This document shows, piece by piece, positions 1 through 8,343 of a DNA stretch of 64,000 bases (positions are counted from its first letter, which is position 1; each line of letters begins with the position of its first letter). The stretch comes from 9FT-COMBO-48-23 sp964400675 (lineage in GTDB: Bacteria; Chloroflexota; Dehalococcoidia; GIF9; UBA5629). Made by a program: the position numbers and the translations under genes. The notes beneath the pieces are model-generated. The model saw nothing but the letters and a program-made list of their open reading frames with translations. It was not told the DNA's origin and did not search any database. Where the stretch lies: positions 62,001-126,000 of the forward strand of contig CAYNVO010000005.1 in assembly GCA_964400675.1 (NCBI GenBank), written 5' to 3'.

Positions 1-1743
1 TACCGTCGCCTGGTTCTAGAACTACTATTCACCGAACGAAATCATCTGTGCGCCCAGTGCGTAGCCAGCGGCGATTGTGAGCTACAGAGTCTCGCTTACA
101 AGTACCAGATGGACAATGCCCGCTATCCATATTCCTGGCCCGCCTTGCCGGTAGACTCAGTAAACGATTACCTGGTTATCGACCACAATCGCTGCATCTT
201 GTGTGGTAGATGTATCAGAACTTGCGATGAAATTGTCGGTGTTCACACACTGGACTTTGGCTACCGCGGTTGGAAAGACATGGTCGTCGCCGACCTCAAT
301 CAATCTTTGGGTACATCATCCTGCATTTCTTGCGGAGCTTGTTTCCAGGTCTGCCCTACTGGTGCCATATTCTCTAAGAGCAGCGCTTATAAAGGCAGAC
401 CGGAAGAATGCCAAAAGGTGAGCAGCATATGTCCAGTATGTGGAGTCGGCTGTCAAATTGAGGCACTGGTTAAGGATAACAGGCTGGTGAGAATTGATAG
501 TCCTGACCTCACTGACAAGCGTGGCATACTCTGTCACAAAGGCCGTTTTGCTCCGTTGTACAGAAATAACGAACGAATCGGTACTGCACTGATAAAAAAC
601 GGCCGTGGCAAACTCGAATCCCGACCATTAAGTGAAGCCATAGACATAGTAGCCAAAAGGTTTGCTGAACTGAAGGCACAATACGGCAGCAACAGCATAG
701 CTGGCATAGCATCAAGCCAAGCCAGCAACGAGTCCCTCAAGGCTTTTAAAGAATTCATAAGCGGGACTATCGGCAGTGAGTTAATCGATACCATCGACGG
801 CGATGTTTACAGAACCATCACGCAAGGCATCAACACTTATCAGAAGGATGCGGGACTGGATATCGAGACCTCGCTAGAAGAAATACTCAAGTCCGATTGT
901 ATAATCGTAGTCGGTGCCGACCCACTTGAAACTCATCCTGTGGCCGGTTCTTATATAGCCAGAGCAGCAAGGCAGTACAGAGCAAAGCTCATCGTCATCG
1001 ACACGTCGCAAAATACATTCTCTTACCACACAGCACTATGGTTAAAGCCAAAAGAAGGCAAGGAGGCATTAGCTCTAGACGTGCTGACCAAAGCCGTCAT
1101 CAATAAAGGCATCAAGCAAGACTCTGCCCAGGCAAAGAAGGTATTAGCTTCCCTCAAGGACATTAACGTAAAGCAAGTGAGTGAACAAGCTGGTATAGGC
1201 TCTGATGAACTTCTTGAGGCCGCCGAGATATTAAGCAAGGCTAAGCGCAGCGTCATAATCTACGGCGAAGGCATTCTGCAACACAAAAATCCTGGGATAA
1301 TAAAGTCTATTCTCAACTTAGGAACTATCACCAGCGACAAAAGTACAAGCAAACCACAAATCATGTCTCTAAAACCTAAGGGAAATAGCCGCGGCGCCTG
1401 GGACATGGGCATAGCCAGCCCATCACAATCAGTCATGAAAAACATAACCGGAAATAACGTGAAGGCGTTATATATACTTCTGGCTGACGATTACGTTGAG
1501 GCATCAGAATTGCCCAAATTCGGCAAAGGTTTAGAGTTCGTAGTTATTCAATCAAGCTATCTCTCATCTGCAACATCAAAGGCTAACGTGGTATTACCAT
1601 CTCCAGTTTGGATGGAAGTAAGCGAAAAATACAGCACACTGGACGGTGTAGCCAAGTCAACCTCGCGTCTCATTAAGCCAACTGATGGCATTAAAGCAGA
1701 TTCAGAGATATTTCGGGAAATATCAAAACATATCAAGAAATAG
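1..1743 (+). CDS. HoxU/NuoG-like iron-sulfur subunit of NAD(P)-linked [NiFe] hydrogenase, 5' partial
   Basis: Electron-transfer subunit of the hydrogenase encoded just downstream. The frame is open to base 1, so the N-terminus (expected plant-type 2Fe-2S domain) lies outside the window; the ATG at 109 is internal. Codons before it already carry the His-Cys3 cluster motif (H-x3-C-x2-C-x5-C, about bases 43-81). Two 4Fe-4S ferredoxin motifs follow (CILCGRCIRTC near base 190, CISCGACFQVC near 320), then the CPVCGVGC motif that opens a molybdopterin-oxidoreductase fold filling the last ~400 residues. The position where formate dehydrogenases carry Cys/Sec has no equivalent (IDGDVYRT), so this domain is probably structural, as in NuoG. 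Ordinary HoxU lacks this domain, so this is a HoxU-NuoG hybrid. It is followed after 25 bases by hoxY. Confidence 0.85.
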   Translation, partial: YRRLVLELLFTERNHLCAQCVASGDCELQSLAYKYQMDNARYPYSWPALPVDSVNDYLVIDHNRCILCGRCIRTCDEIVGVHTLDFGYRGWKDMVVADLNQSLGTSSCISCGACFQVCPTGAIFSKSSAYKGRPEECQKVSSICPVCGVGCQIEALVKDNRLVRIDSPDLTDKRGILCHKGRFAPLYRNNERIGTALIKNGRGKLESRPLSEAIDIVAKRFAELKAQYGSNSIAGIASSQASNESLKAFKEFISGTIGSELIDTIDGDVYRTITQGINTYQKDAGLDIETSLEEILKSDCIIVVGADPLETHPVAGSYIARAARQYRAKLIVIDTSQNTFSYHTALWLKPKEGKEALALDVLTKAVINKGIKQDSAQAKKVLASLKDINVKQVSEQAGIGSDELLEAAEILSKAKRSVIIYGEGILQHKNPGIIKSILNLGTITSDKSTSKPQIMSLKPKGNSRGAWDMGIASPSQSVMKNITGNNVKALYILLADDYVEASELPKFGKGLEFVVIQSSYLSSATSKANVVLPSPVWMEVSEKYSTLDGVAKSTSRLIKPTDGIKADSEIFREISKHIKK

Positions 1744-1768
1744 CAATAGAGGATAAGGAGTTGAGCAA

Positions 1769-2305
1769 ATGGCAAAGGTCAAAGTAGCTACAGTCTGGTT
1801 AGAAAGCTGTGCTGGCTGTCACATGTCATTTCTGGATATTGATGAGGCGATAATCGATTTAGCCAATCTAGTCGAATTCACCAGAACTCCCATAACAGAT
1901 ATAAAGGAGTTTCCACAAGTAGACGTTGGTATAGTAGAAGGCTCTGTGGGCAATACTGAAGAGGAGGAAGTACTCAAAGAGCTTAGGGCGCATTGCAAAA
2001 TCCTTATGGCATGGGGTGATTGCGCCTGCTTCGGTGGCGTGTGCGCCATGCGCAGCACTTTCGACAAAGAAGAGGTCCTCAGACGTGGATATATCGAGAC
2101 CGAGAGCACTTACAAGGGCAAGATACCTCGCCCGCCTGGTGTCCCAGCACTCCTTGACCAGGTGAAACCAGCAAATCATGTAGTGAAGGTAGACTGCTAC
2201 GTTCCCGGCTGTCCACCAGAAGCTGAAGCTATCATGTATGCCTTAAAAGAATTGCTGGCAGGCAGAATACCGGTTCTACCCAGCGATATGATGCGCTTCG
2301 ATTAA
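1769..2305 (+). CDS. hoxY: [NiFe] hydrogenase small subunit, HoxY type
   Basis: Small subunit of a cytoplasmic group 3 [NiFe] hydrogenase, carrying the proximal 4Fe-4S cluster that passes electrons from the active site to the HoxU-like protein. At 178 residues it matches HoxY-type subunits, which lack the twin-arginine signal and the medial/distal cluster domain of membrane hydrogenases. C14 and C17 (ESCAGCH) give the first cluster ligands; a further Cys lies in GDCACFGG near residue 92 and another in PGCPPE near 149. A Shine-Dalgarno (AAGGAG) precedes the ATG. Fourteen bases separate it from hoxH, so the two are cotranscribed. MvhG/FrhG-type subunits are the main alternative. Confidence 0.9.
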   Translation: MAKVKVATVWLESCAGCHMSFLDIDEAIIDLANLVEFTRTPITDIKEFPQVDVGIVEGSVGNTEEEEVLKELRAHCKILMAWGDCACFGGVCAMRSTFDKEEVLRRGYIETESTYKGKIPRPPGVPALLDQVKPANHVVKVDCYVPGCPPEAEAIMYALKELLAGRIPVLPSDMMRFD

Positions 2306-2319
2306 AAAGAGGTGAAGAC

Positions 2320-3756
2320 ATGGTTACTGAAGTTAGAAAAACTATCGAAATAAACCCGGTTAGCCGGATTGAAGGACACGGCAAGGTAACAATAGAACTG
2401 GACGATTCGGGTAATGTGGCTGACGCCAAATTCCATGTAACCCAGTTCCGAGGCTTTGAAAAGTTCTGCGAAGGCAGAGTTTTCTGGGAGATGCCAGCAA
2501 TCACCCCCAGAATATGCGGTATCTGCCCGGTAAGCCATCACCTGGGCGCAGCCAAGGCCGGCGATGCTATCCTGGGAGTCGAGCTGACACGTCCGGCTAA
2601 GCTCTTGCGTGAATTGATGCATATGGGGCAGACCCTTCAGTCCCACGCCCTTCATTTCTTCCACCTTGCCAGCCCAGATTTGCTTCTCGGTATGGATGCT
2701 GACCCGGCAAAAAGAAATGTTATAGGATTAATCGCCGAAAACCCTGAGCTTGCTGTCAAAGGTGTAAAGCTTCGCAGCTATGGTCAAACAATAATTCAAA
2801 AGCTAGGTGGTAAGAAAATCCATCCCAACGGTGCCGTGCCTGGCGGAATGAACACAGCTCTATCAACCGCTGACAGAGACCACTTCCTGAAACAGATTGG
2901 TTGGGCTATCGCCGATGCTCAGGCTGCTATAGGCATAATTAAGAGTTATTACGAAAAAGACAATGACTTTGTGTGCACCTGTGCCAGCTTCCCCACAGGC
3001 TATCTTGGACTGGTGGATGAAAACAACAACCTAGAACTCTACGACGGCAAATTGAGGTTAATTGACCAAAATGGAAAAGTCCTTGAAAACCAGTTCAATC
3101 CGTCCGATTACCTCAATATCATAAGTGAATACGTGGAAGACTGGTCTTATCTAAAGTTCCCGTTTTACAAAAAGATGGGTTATCCCAAGGGTATTTACCG
3201 GGCAGGACCACTTGCCCGACTCAACGTTAGTCAGGGAATATCTACTCCTCTAGCCAATGCTGAACTCAAGAACTTTAAGAAACTGGGCAACAATGGCATA
3301 GTAGAAGGTTCATTGTATTATCATTACGCCCGCCTCATAGAACTGCTTTATTCCATCGAAAGGACCCAGCAGCTACTGGAGGACAAGGATATATGTTCAA
3401 CTGACCTGATAGTCACCTCAAACAAATACAACGAGCAGGGCGTTGGCGTCCTCGAAGCCCCCCGGGGCACTCTATTCCATCACTATTGGGTAGACGATAC
3501 TGGTAAAATCAAAAAGGTAAACCTCATTGTAGCCACAGGCAACAACAACGCGGCTATGAATAAAGCGGTATATGAGGTAGCCAAAACGCACATAAAGAAC
3601 AACAAAATAACCGAAGGTATACTCAACCGTGTTGAGGTAGCTATACGCTGCTACGACCCCTGTCTATCCTGCTCAACACACGCTTTAGGTCAAATGCCTT
3701 TCAATATTCAGGTTATCTCAGCCAGAGGCGAAATCATAAAAGAAATAACAAGATAG
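2320..3756 (+). CDS. hoxH: [NiFe] hydrogenase large subunit, HoxH type
   Basis: Catalytic subunit of the soluble NAD(P)-linked hydrogenase; it binds the Ni-Fe(CN)2CO centre that oxidises or evolves H2. Both metal-binding motifs are intact: RICGICPVSH (C66, C69) and DPCLSCSTH near the C-terminus (C448, C451). After His454 there are 24 residues, the peptide that a HyaD/HycI-type endopeptidase removes after nickel insertion; no such protease or hyp maturation gene is in this window. The 478-residue length fits HoxH/MvhA. GAGGTGA precedes the ATG. It is the last gene of the hydrogenase operon, followed by a strong terminator. Confidence 0.93.
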   Translation: MVTEVRKTIEINPVSRIEGHGKVTIELDDSGNVADAKFHVTQFRGFEKFCEGRVFWEMPAITPRICGICPVSHHLGAAKAGDAILGVELTRPAKLLRELMHMGQTLQSHALHFFHLASPDLLLGMDADPAKRNVIGLIAENPELAVKGVKLRSYGQTIIQKLGGKKIHPNGAVPGGMNTALSTADRDHFLKQIGWAIADAQAAIGIIKSYYEKDNDFVCTCASFPTGYLGLVDENNNLELYDGKLRLIDQNGKVLENQFNPSDYLNIISEYVEDWSYLKFPFYKKMGYPKGIYRAGPLARLNVSQGISTPLANAELKNFKKLGNNGIVEGSLYYHYARLIELLYSIERTQQLLEDKDICSTDLIVTSNKYNEQGVGVLEAPRGTLFHHYWVDDTGKIKKVNLIVATGNNNAAMNKAVYEVAKTHIKNNKITEGILNRVEVAIRCYDPCLSCSTHALGQMPFNIQVISARGEIIKEITR

Positions 3757-3799
3757 ATCAGCCTGTACTTAGCCCATCAACAACCATAATCACATCGGG

Positions 3800-3840
3800 A
3801 GTAGGCCCCACCCAAAAAGGGGCCTACCTTTATTTATATA
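3800..3840 (+). terminator. Rho-independent terminator after hoxH
   Basis: A perfect 9-bp stem (GTAGGCCCC at 3801-3809 with GGGGCCTAC at 3819-3827) is followed by a T-rich tract. It closes the hydrogenase operon and separates it from mrp. Confidence 0.9.
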
Positions 3841-3866
3841 TATTCCAGAAGAAAAAACAACAAACT

Positions 3867-3895
3867 TTGAATATGACGTCCAAAATTAGTAAACT
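3867..3895 (+). promoter_or_regulatory. putative sigma-70 promoter for mrp
   Basis: TTGAAT and TAAACT are separated by 17 bases. The predicted start is about 50 bases before the mrp ATG, which has its own AAAGGAG site. This is a consensus-match inference only. Confidence 0.4.
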
Positions 3896-3949
3896 TTATA
3901 AGCTGTGCGAGCAAGGAGCTAAAGCTAAAGGCACAAAGGAGTAAATTTA

Positions 3950-4963
3950 ATGATAACGCAGCAGCAGGTAAGGGAAAGCCTGGAGGGAATACTGACTCCG
4001 GGCGCTATGCGCAGCCCGGTTAAGTTGAATTTAGTCCGTGAGATCGCTATTTCTGACCAGAAGGTCAGTATTACTCTAGCCTCCGCAGCCCTGAACCCGG
4101 GCACCCAAGACTGGCTAAAGTCCAAAGTCAACGAAGATATCGAGCAGTTGCCGGGTGTAAGTCAGGTGAATGTGAATTTTACAGAAGCCACACCCAAGGA
4201 AGTTAACGATGTCAGCCATGTGATAGCTGTCATGAGCGGTAAAGGTGGCGTAGGCAAGTCCCTCGTAGCAGCCCTCCTCGGCATTGCCCTCGCTCGCCAG
4301 GGGAGAGAGGTCGGCATCATGGATGCCGATATCACCGGCCCCAGCATACCAAAGATATTCGGCCTCGGCAGTGTGCGACCCAGCAACAGCGAAACGGGCA
4401 TTTTGCCAGTCTTGTCAAAACTGGGCATCAGCATTATGTCCATAAACCTCCTGCTGGAACACGAGGACGATGCAGTAATCTGGCGTGGTCCTATTATCAG
4501 CAAGGTCATTCAACAATTCTGGGAAGATGTGCTCTGGGGTAAACTCGATTATCTTATAGTCGACCTGCCGCCAGGCACCGCCGACGCTCCTCTGACCGTA
4601 ATGCAAATGCTTCCAGTATCCGGGGTAATCATAGTATTCAGCCCTCAGGAGCTGGCAGCGATGGTGGTAAAGAAAGCAGTAAAAATGGCCAACCAGATGA
4701 AAATACCCATACTGGGGGTCATAGAAAACATGAGCTACCTCACCCTGCCCGATAGCGGCAAGAAGCTGGAACTATTTGGTAAAAGCCGAAGCCATGAAAT
4801 GGTGGAGGCGGCAGGTGCACCCCTTTTAGCCCAAATACCTGTTGACCCTGAACTGGCTCATCTCTGCGACCAGGGCAAAATCGAACGCTACAGCTCAAAA
4901 ATATTCGACAGCCTGAGCCAGAATTTCATCAAAGCACTACCAATTAAGACAAAACAGAATTAG
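3950..4963 (+). CDS. mrp: Mrp/NBP35 family Fe-S cluster carrier ATPase
   Basis: Cytoplasmic P-loop ATPase (ApbC/Mrp/Nbp35 family) that carries 4Fe-4S clusters to apoproteins. The N-terminal ~85 residues match the MIP18/DUF59 domain. The deviant Walker A GKGGVGKS follows at about residue 97, then a MinD-like nucleotide-binding fold with DADITGPS and the DLPPGTADAPL motif. The C-terminal CxxC of several Mrp proteins is not evident. It sits directly before a NifU-like scaffold and MobB and after the hydrogenase, which suggests cofactor assembly for the neighbouring Fe-S/Mo enzymes. The start has AAAGGAG eight bases upstream. Confidence 0.92.
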   Translation: MITQQQVRESLEGILTPGAMRSPVKLNLVREIAISDQKVSITLASAALNPGTQDWLKSKVNEDIEQLPGVSQVNVNFTEATPKEVNDVSHVIAVMSGKGGVGKSLVAALLGIALARQGREVGIMDADITGPSIPKIFGLGSVRPSNSETGILPVLSKLGISIMSINLLLEHEDDAVIWRGPIISKVIQQFWEDVLWGKLDYLIVDLPPGTADAPLTVMQMLPVSGVIIVFSPQELAAMVVKKAVKMANQMKIPILGVIENMSYLTLPDSGKKLELFGKSRSHEMVEAAGAPLLAQIPVDPELAHLCDQGKIERYSSKIFDSLSQNFIKALPIKTKQN

Positions 4964-4982
4964 AACATATAGGAGACTGGAT

Positions 4983-5432
4983 ATGACCGATAAATTCGAT
5001 GAACTGGAAAAAGAAGTTATGGAAGAAATGAAGAAAGTCTATACCGAAACCGTCATCGAACATGCCATGAATCCCAGAAATACAGGTAAAATTAGCAACG
5101 CTGATGGTTTTGCTTCGATAACCGGTCCCTGTGGAGACACTATGCAGATATGGCTTAAAGTGAATGATGGCAAGGTGGCGGGCAGTACTTTCTGGACAGA
5201 TGGTTGCAGCGCCACCGTTGCTTGCGGCAGCATGACAACAGAGATGATTAAGAACAAAGATGTAACGCAGGCTTTGGCTATAAGTCAAGACGACATCCTT
5301 AAGACCTTGGGCGGATTACCTGAGGGCAATCTTCACTGCGCCCTGTTAGCCGCCAATACAGTCAAGGCAGCGGCTCAGGACTACATAACTATGAGAAAGG
5401 AACCGTGGAAAAAGGCTTACCGGAAATGCTGA
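4983..5432 (+). CDS. NifU/IscU-like Fe-S cluster scaffold
   Basis: NifU_N-type scaffold on which Fe-S clusters are assembled. Conserved positions are visible: MNPRNTG near residue 30, GPCGD (first Cys), DGCSATVACGSM with two cysteines, and LHCALLAANTV with the last Cys. The N-terminus has a short charged helix absent from typical IscU. At 149 residues it is a stand-alone N-domain without the NifU middle or C-terminal domains. Nineteen bases separate it from mrp, so the two are probably co-expressed. The cysteine desulfurase partner is not in this window. Confidence 0.85.
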   Translation: MTDKFDELEKEVMEEMKKVYTETVIEHAMNPRNTGKISNADGFASITGPCGDTMQIWLKVNDGKVAGSTFWTDGCSATVACGSMTTEMIKNKDVTQALAISQDDILKTLGGLPEGNLHCALLAANTVKAAAQDYITMRKEPWKKAYRKC

Positions 5433-5467
5433 AACAAAAAGCCTCCTCTTCCACAGCAATTTAACTG

Positions 5468-5959
5468 ATGCCACCAATAATATCAGTTGTAGGTCAATCA
5501 AAATCAGGAAAGACCACGCTCATTGAAAAGCTGATCCCGGAGCTAAAGTCGCGGGGCTACCGCATAGGTACTATCAAGCACTCCGCCCACAGATTAAGTT
5601 TCGATAAACCAGACAAGGATAGCTGGCGCCATATTCAAGCCGGCAGCGCTTTTACAGCCATCACATCCCCAGACCAGATTGTGCTGATAAAACCGGTTAC
5701 TGAAGAACCTGACCTGAATGATATAGCACGTCTCCTCGGTGAGGATTATGATATTATCCTCGCTGAGGGTTTCAAGCAAAGCAACACACCCAAGCTGGAG
5801 GTTCACCGTAAGGCACTCGGTCCACCTCTTAGTAACATCGATAACCTTATTGCTATAGCCACTGATGAACCGATGGAAACCACAACCAGACAGTTTTCCT
5901 TGCACGACATCAAAAGCATAGCTAACTTTTTGGAAAACAGCTTTATAAAGTCTAAATGA
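5468..5959 (+). CDS. mobB: molybdopterin-guanine dinucleotide biosynthesis protein MobB
   Basis: GTP-binding P-loop protein that assists attachment of GMP to molybdopterin when the bis-MGD cofactor is made. Walker A GQSKSGKTTL starts at residue 9, followed by the GTIKHSAH and DSWRH signatures typical of MobB. The 163-residue length is standard. Its position after mrp and nifU-like, beside proteins with molybdopterin-type folds, hints that the region serves a Mo/W enzyme. The stop codon overlaps the Shine-Dalgarno region of the next gene. Confidence 0.92.
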   Translation: MPPIISVVGQSKSGKTTLIEKLIPELKSRGYRIGTIKHSAHRLSFDKPDKDSWRHIQAGSAFTAITSPDQIVLIKPVTEEPDLNDIARLLGEDYDIILAEGFKQSNTPKLEVHRKALGPPLSNIDNLIAIATDEPMETTTRQFSLHDIKSIANFLENSFIKSK

Positions 5960-5972
5960 GAGGAGCCGCAAG

Positions 5973-6641
5973 CTGCTTAATTTAACCATTGACGGCATTG
6001 AAGTCAAAGCTAAAGAGGGAACCAGAATCCTGTGGGTAGCCCTGGATAATGGCTTTTATATACCTAATCTATGCGCTGTAAGAGAAGCCATTACGCCTTT
6101 TGCTTCCTGCCGTCTCTGCTTTGTGGAAATCGAAGGCAGAAATGCCCCGGTCACAGCCTGTACCGAGCCGGTCAGCGATGGAATGGTAATACACCTGAAC
6201 ACCCCGAAGGTCAAAAGGCTCAGGAATACCGCCTTTGAGCTTCTTCTCAGTCATCATCACCTCGATTGCGCCCATTGCACCAAAAACCGAAACTGCGAGC
6301 TTCAAAATACAGCCTCTCGCCTTGGTTTGAAACTGAAGCCTAAGCGACTCAGACACATACCCCGCAACCTGCCTATAGATTCAAGCCATACCCTGTTTAC
6401 CTATGACCCCAATAAATGCATCTTATGCGGCAAATGCGTTTGGGTATGTCACCAGCAGGGTTCAGGTATACTCGACTTCGCCTTCAGGGGCATTGACACT
6501 GTGGTGAGCACCTTCTCCGGTATGCCCTTGGCTGAGGCAGGCTGCACCTCATGCCTGGCTTGCGTTCATGTCTGCCCGGTGGGCTCTCTGGTAGCCAAAC
6601 CTGGCGTGGGCCCCATCTTTCTGCCCAGAGCAGGTATATGA
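5973..6641 (+). CDS. HoxU-like multi-cluster ferredoxin, probable CTG start
   Basis: Small electron-transfer protein (222 residues) resembling HoxU or the N-terminal third of NuoG. Read from CTG at 5973 it begins M-L-N-L-T-I-D-G and contains a plant-type 2Fe-2S domain (Cys in PNLC, SCRLC and ACTEP), the His-Cys3 motif (HHHLDCAHCTKNRNC) and two 4Fe-4S motifs (CILCGKCVWVC, CTSCLACVHVC). The only ATG of the frame with useful length (6123) would remove half of the 2Fe-2S domain. An AGGAG lies seven bases before the CTG, and there is no in-frame ATG, GTG or TTG between it and the mobB stop. It lacks the molybdopterin domain of the subunit at the left edge, so it may be an alternative electron outlet for the same hydrogenase. 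Confidence 0.75.
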   Translation: MLNLTIDGIEVKAKEGTRILWVALDNGFYIPNLCAVREAITPFASCRLCFVEIEGRNAPVTACTEPVSDGMVIHLNTPKVKRLRNTAFELLLSHHHLDCAHCTKNRNCELQNTASRLGLKLKPKRLRHIPRNLPIDSSHTLFTYDPNKCILCGKCVWVCHQQGSGILDFAFRGIDTVVSTFSGMPLAEAGCTSCLACVHVCPVGSLVAKPGVGPIFLPRAGI

Positions 6642-6737
6642 GATTGCCACGCTTCGCTCGCAATGACTGGATAGGGTGCCATTACGAGGGGCTTTTTTAT
6701 TCTATCATTGCGGAGCACAAAGTGCCGCGGCAATCTC
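6640..6737. repeat. palindromic interspersed repeat (MITE-like)
   Basis: The ends GAGATTGCCACG (6640-6651) and CGCGGCAATCTC (6726-6737) form a 12-bp inverted repeat with one mismatch. The inner sequence includes GCTTCGCTCGCAATGA and TCATTGCGGAGC. The same words recur near 45.7, 60.1, 61.3 and 62.1 kb. It fills the gap between the ferredoxin and exonuclease genes. Confidence 0.75.
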
Positions 6738-6789
6738 TGGCATAGACACCCTCTCCAGAGATGAGATATTATTATTCAAAGGAGGGGAA

Positions 6790-7380
6790 ATGAAAGACGG
6801 AGAATTATTCGTATCCGTAGACGTCGAAACAGATGGGCCTATACCTGGAGAATACTCAATGCTGTCTCTTGGCTCGGCCGTTTTTGATCCATCTTGGAAA
6901 ATTATTGAGGAATTTGAAGTTAATCTGAAAACGCTTCCGGGTGCCAAGGAAGATAAGGAGACAATGGAATGGTGGAAAACAGAGCCAAAAGCTTGGGAAT
7001 ATTGTAGGCGGAATCAGGTAGAGCCTCGTCTTGCCATGACTTCATATTTAGCTCATTTAAAACAAATATCGAACACACATCAAAAGGACCTAGTATGCAT
7101 CGCCTATCCCGTGACATTTGATTTTATGTTTGTGTATTGGTACTTGATAAAATTCACAGGTGAGAGCCCATTCTCTTTTTCAGGATTAGATATAAAAACG
7201 ATGGCAATGTTACTGATGAAAAGCTCATACAAAGAAGTGTCGAAGAAATCAATGCCCAGACGTTGGTTCGTCAACGCAGAAGAACACAGTCATACGCCGT
7301 TACAAGATGCTAAAGCACAAGGAAGACTTTTCTGCAATATGCTCAATGAATTCTGTGCTAAGAGCAATAGCGGATTATGA
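6790..7380 (+). CDS. exonuclease-like RNase H-fold protein
   Basis: A probable 3'-5' exonuclease-fold protein of 196 residues. The first acidic motif (SVDVETDGP, D-x-E) is at residues 8-16. A tyrosine/phenylalanine-rich FDFMFVYWYL segment lies near residue 114, and HTPLQDAKAQG near residue 175 gives the His and Asp of the last DEDDh motif. ATG 6790 was chosen because GGAGGGG lies just upstream; longer in-frame starts would run into the repeat. It stands alone between the repeat and convergent pcm. Base composition is more AT-rich than its neighbours. Substrate and role cannot be read from the sequence. Confidence 0.75.
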   Translation: MKDGELFVSVDVETDGPIPGEYSMLSLGSAVFDPSWKIIEEFEVNLKTLPGAKEDKETMEWWKTEPKAWEYCRRNQVEPRLAMTSYLAHLKQISNTHQKDLVCIAYPVTFDFMFVYWYLIKFTGESPFSFSGLDIKTMAMLLMKSSYKEVSKKSMPRRWFVNAEEHSHTPLQDAKAQGRLFCNMLNEFCAKSNSGL

Positions 7381-7389
7381 TCTGCCCTC

Positions 7390-8028
7390 CTAACCCTCGT
7401 CCCATGCACCCTCACCAATAAGGGGCACAAAGCGGCAGCCACCCAGACTTTTAACCAGATGTTTCCTTTTTCTTTTGGTGACCTGGAGCAAGTCCTGCTC
7501 CCATCTCGAGCCTACGGGAATGACCAGCCGCCCACCCAAAAGCAGTTGCTCAAGCAATTTCTCAGGAACACGGGGGGCACCGGCGGTAACTATTATGGCA
7601 TCATATGGCGCCCCATCTGGCCAGCCTAAAGCTTCACTGGACGTATGAATCTCAAAGTTTTTATAGCCAAGCTCACTCAGAGCTCGCCTGGCTGAATCAG
7701 CTAATTGAGGGATGCGTTCAATGCTGACCACCCATTTCGCCAGATCAGCCAATATTGCTGTCTGATAGCCGCTCCCGGTGCCTAACTCCAACACTTTCTC
7801 TTCACCCTTAAGACCCAAAGATTGAGTCATCAAAGCCACGATAAAAGGTTGAGAAATAGTCTGCCCGAAGCCAATGCTAAGGGGCATGTCCTCATAAGCT
7901 GCGTGGTAATAGTCCGGGGATACAAAACGCTCTCTGGGCACGTGTGCCATAACTGACAGCACACGTTTATCACGAACTTCGTGCCTCAGGCAATCGAACA
8001 ATCTGGCTCGAGCTGCCTCTAAACCCAC
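7390..8028 (-). CDS. pcm: protein-L-isoaspartate O-methyltransferase
   Basis: S-adenosylmethionine-dependent repair enzyme that methylates isoaspartyl residues in damaged proteins. Family signatures are clear: a PRERFVSPDYYHAAYEDMPL segment near residue 30, GQTISQPFIVALM, SAM motif I VLELGTGSGYQTA near residue 80, and the C-terminal GGRLVIPVG. The 212-residue length is normal. The start is GTG at 8028 (CAC on the + strand), with no strong Shine-Dalgarno. It lies downstream of a small membrane-protein gene in the same direction, 19 bases away. Confidence 0.93.
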   Translation of the reverse strand: MGLEAARARLFDCLRHEVRDKRVLSVMAHVPRERFVSPDYYHAAYEDMPLSIGFGQTISQPFIVALMTQSLGLKGEEKVLELGTGSGYQTAILADLAKWVVSIERIPQLADSARRALSELGYKNFEIHTSSEALGWPDGAPYDAIIVTAGAPRVPEKLLEQLLLGGRLVIPVGSRWEQDLLQVTKRKRKHLVKSLGGCRFVPLIGEGAWDEG

Positions 8029-8047
8029 GCACTTGCTACCTTATGCT

Positions 8048-8299
8048 TCAACTGAGAACGAAAGCTAATATAAAAAGTATTAGAAATAGGGTGCCAGAGA
8101 TAATACCTATAAGCCGCAATTCAGGTAATATATACTGATAGCGATTCGCCTGAGCCGACGAGATAGCTGGTGCAACCGAAGGCATTGCTGCTTTAGGTTC
8201 AAGCGTTGGTTTAGTCGGATAGCTGCGCTCGACTGGCGCTCTTGGTGCTATCTTTCCAGCCGCCCGCATTTTAGCTTTGCGTCTCGATTTTCTTCCCAT
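8048..8299 (-). CDS. small basic protein with one C-terminal membrane segment
   Basis: Unrecognised 83-residue protein. The N-terminus is strongly basic (MGRKSRRKAKMRAAGK), the middle is Pro/Ala-rich, and the last ~22 residues (LIGIISGTLFLILFILAFVL) form one hydrophobic helix. That pattern fits a tail-anchored protein with a cytoplasmic basic head. It lies between xer and pcm in one orientation. No function can be assigned. Confidence 0.6.
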   Translation of the reverse strand: MGRKSRRKAKMRAAGKIAPRAPVERSYPTKPTLEPKAAMPSVAPAISSAQANRYQYILPELRLIGIISGTLFLILFILAFVLS

Positions 8300-8343
8300 A
8301 GTTTTACTCCAAAAAATCTAGCGTTATTTTCTACTGCTGTATA

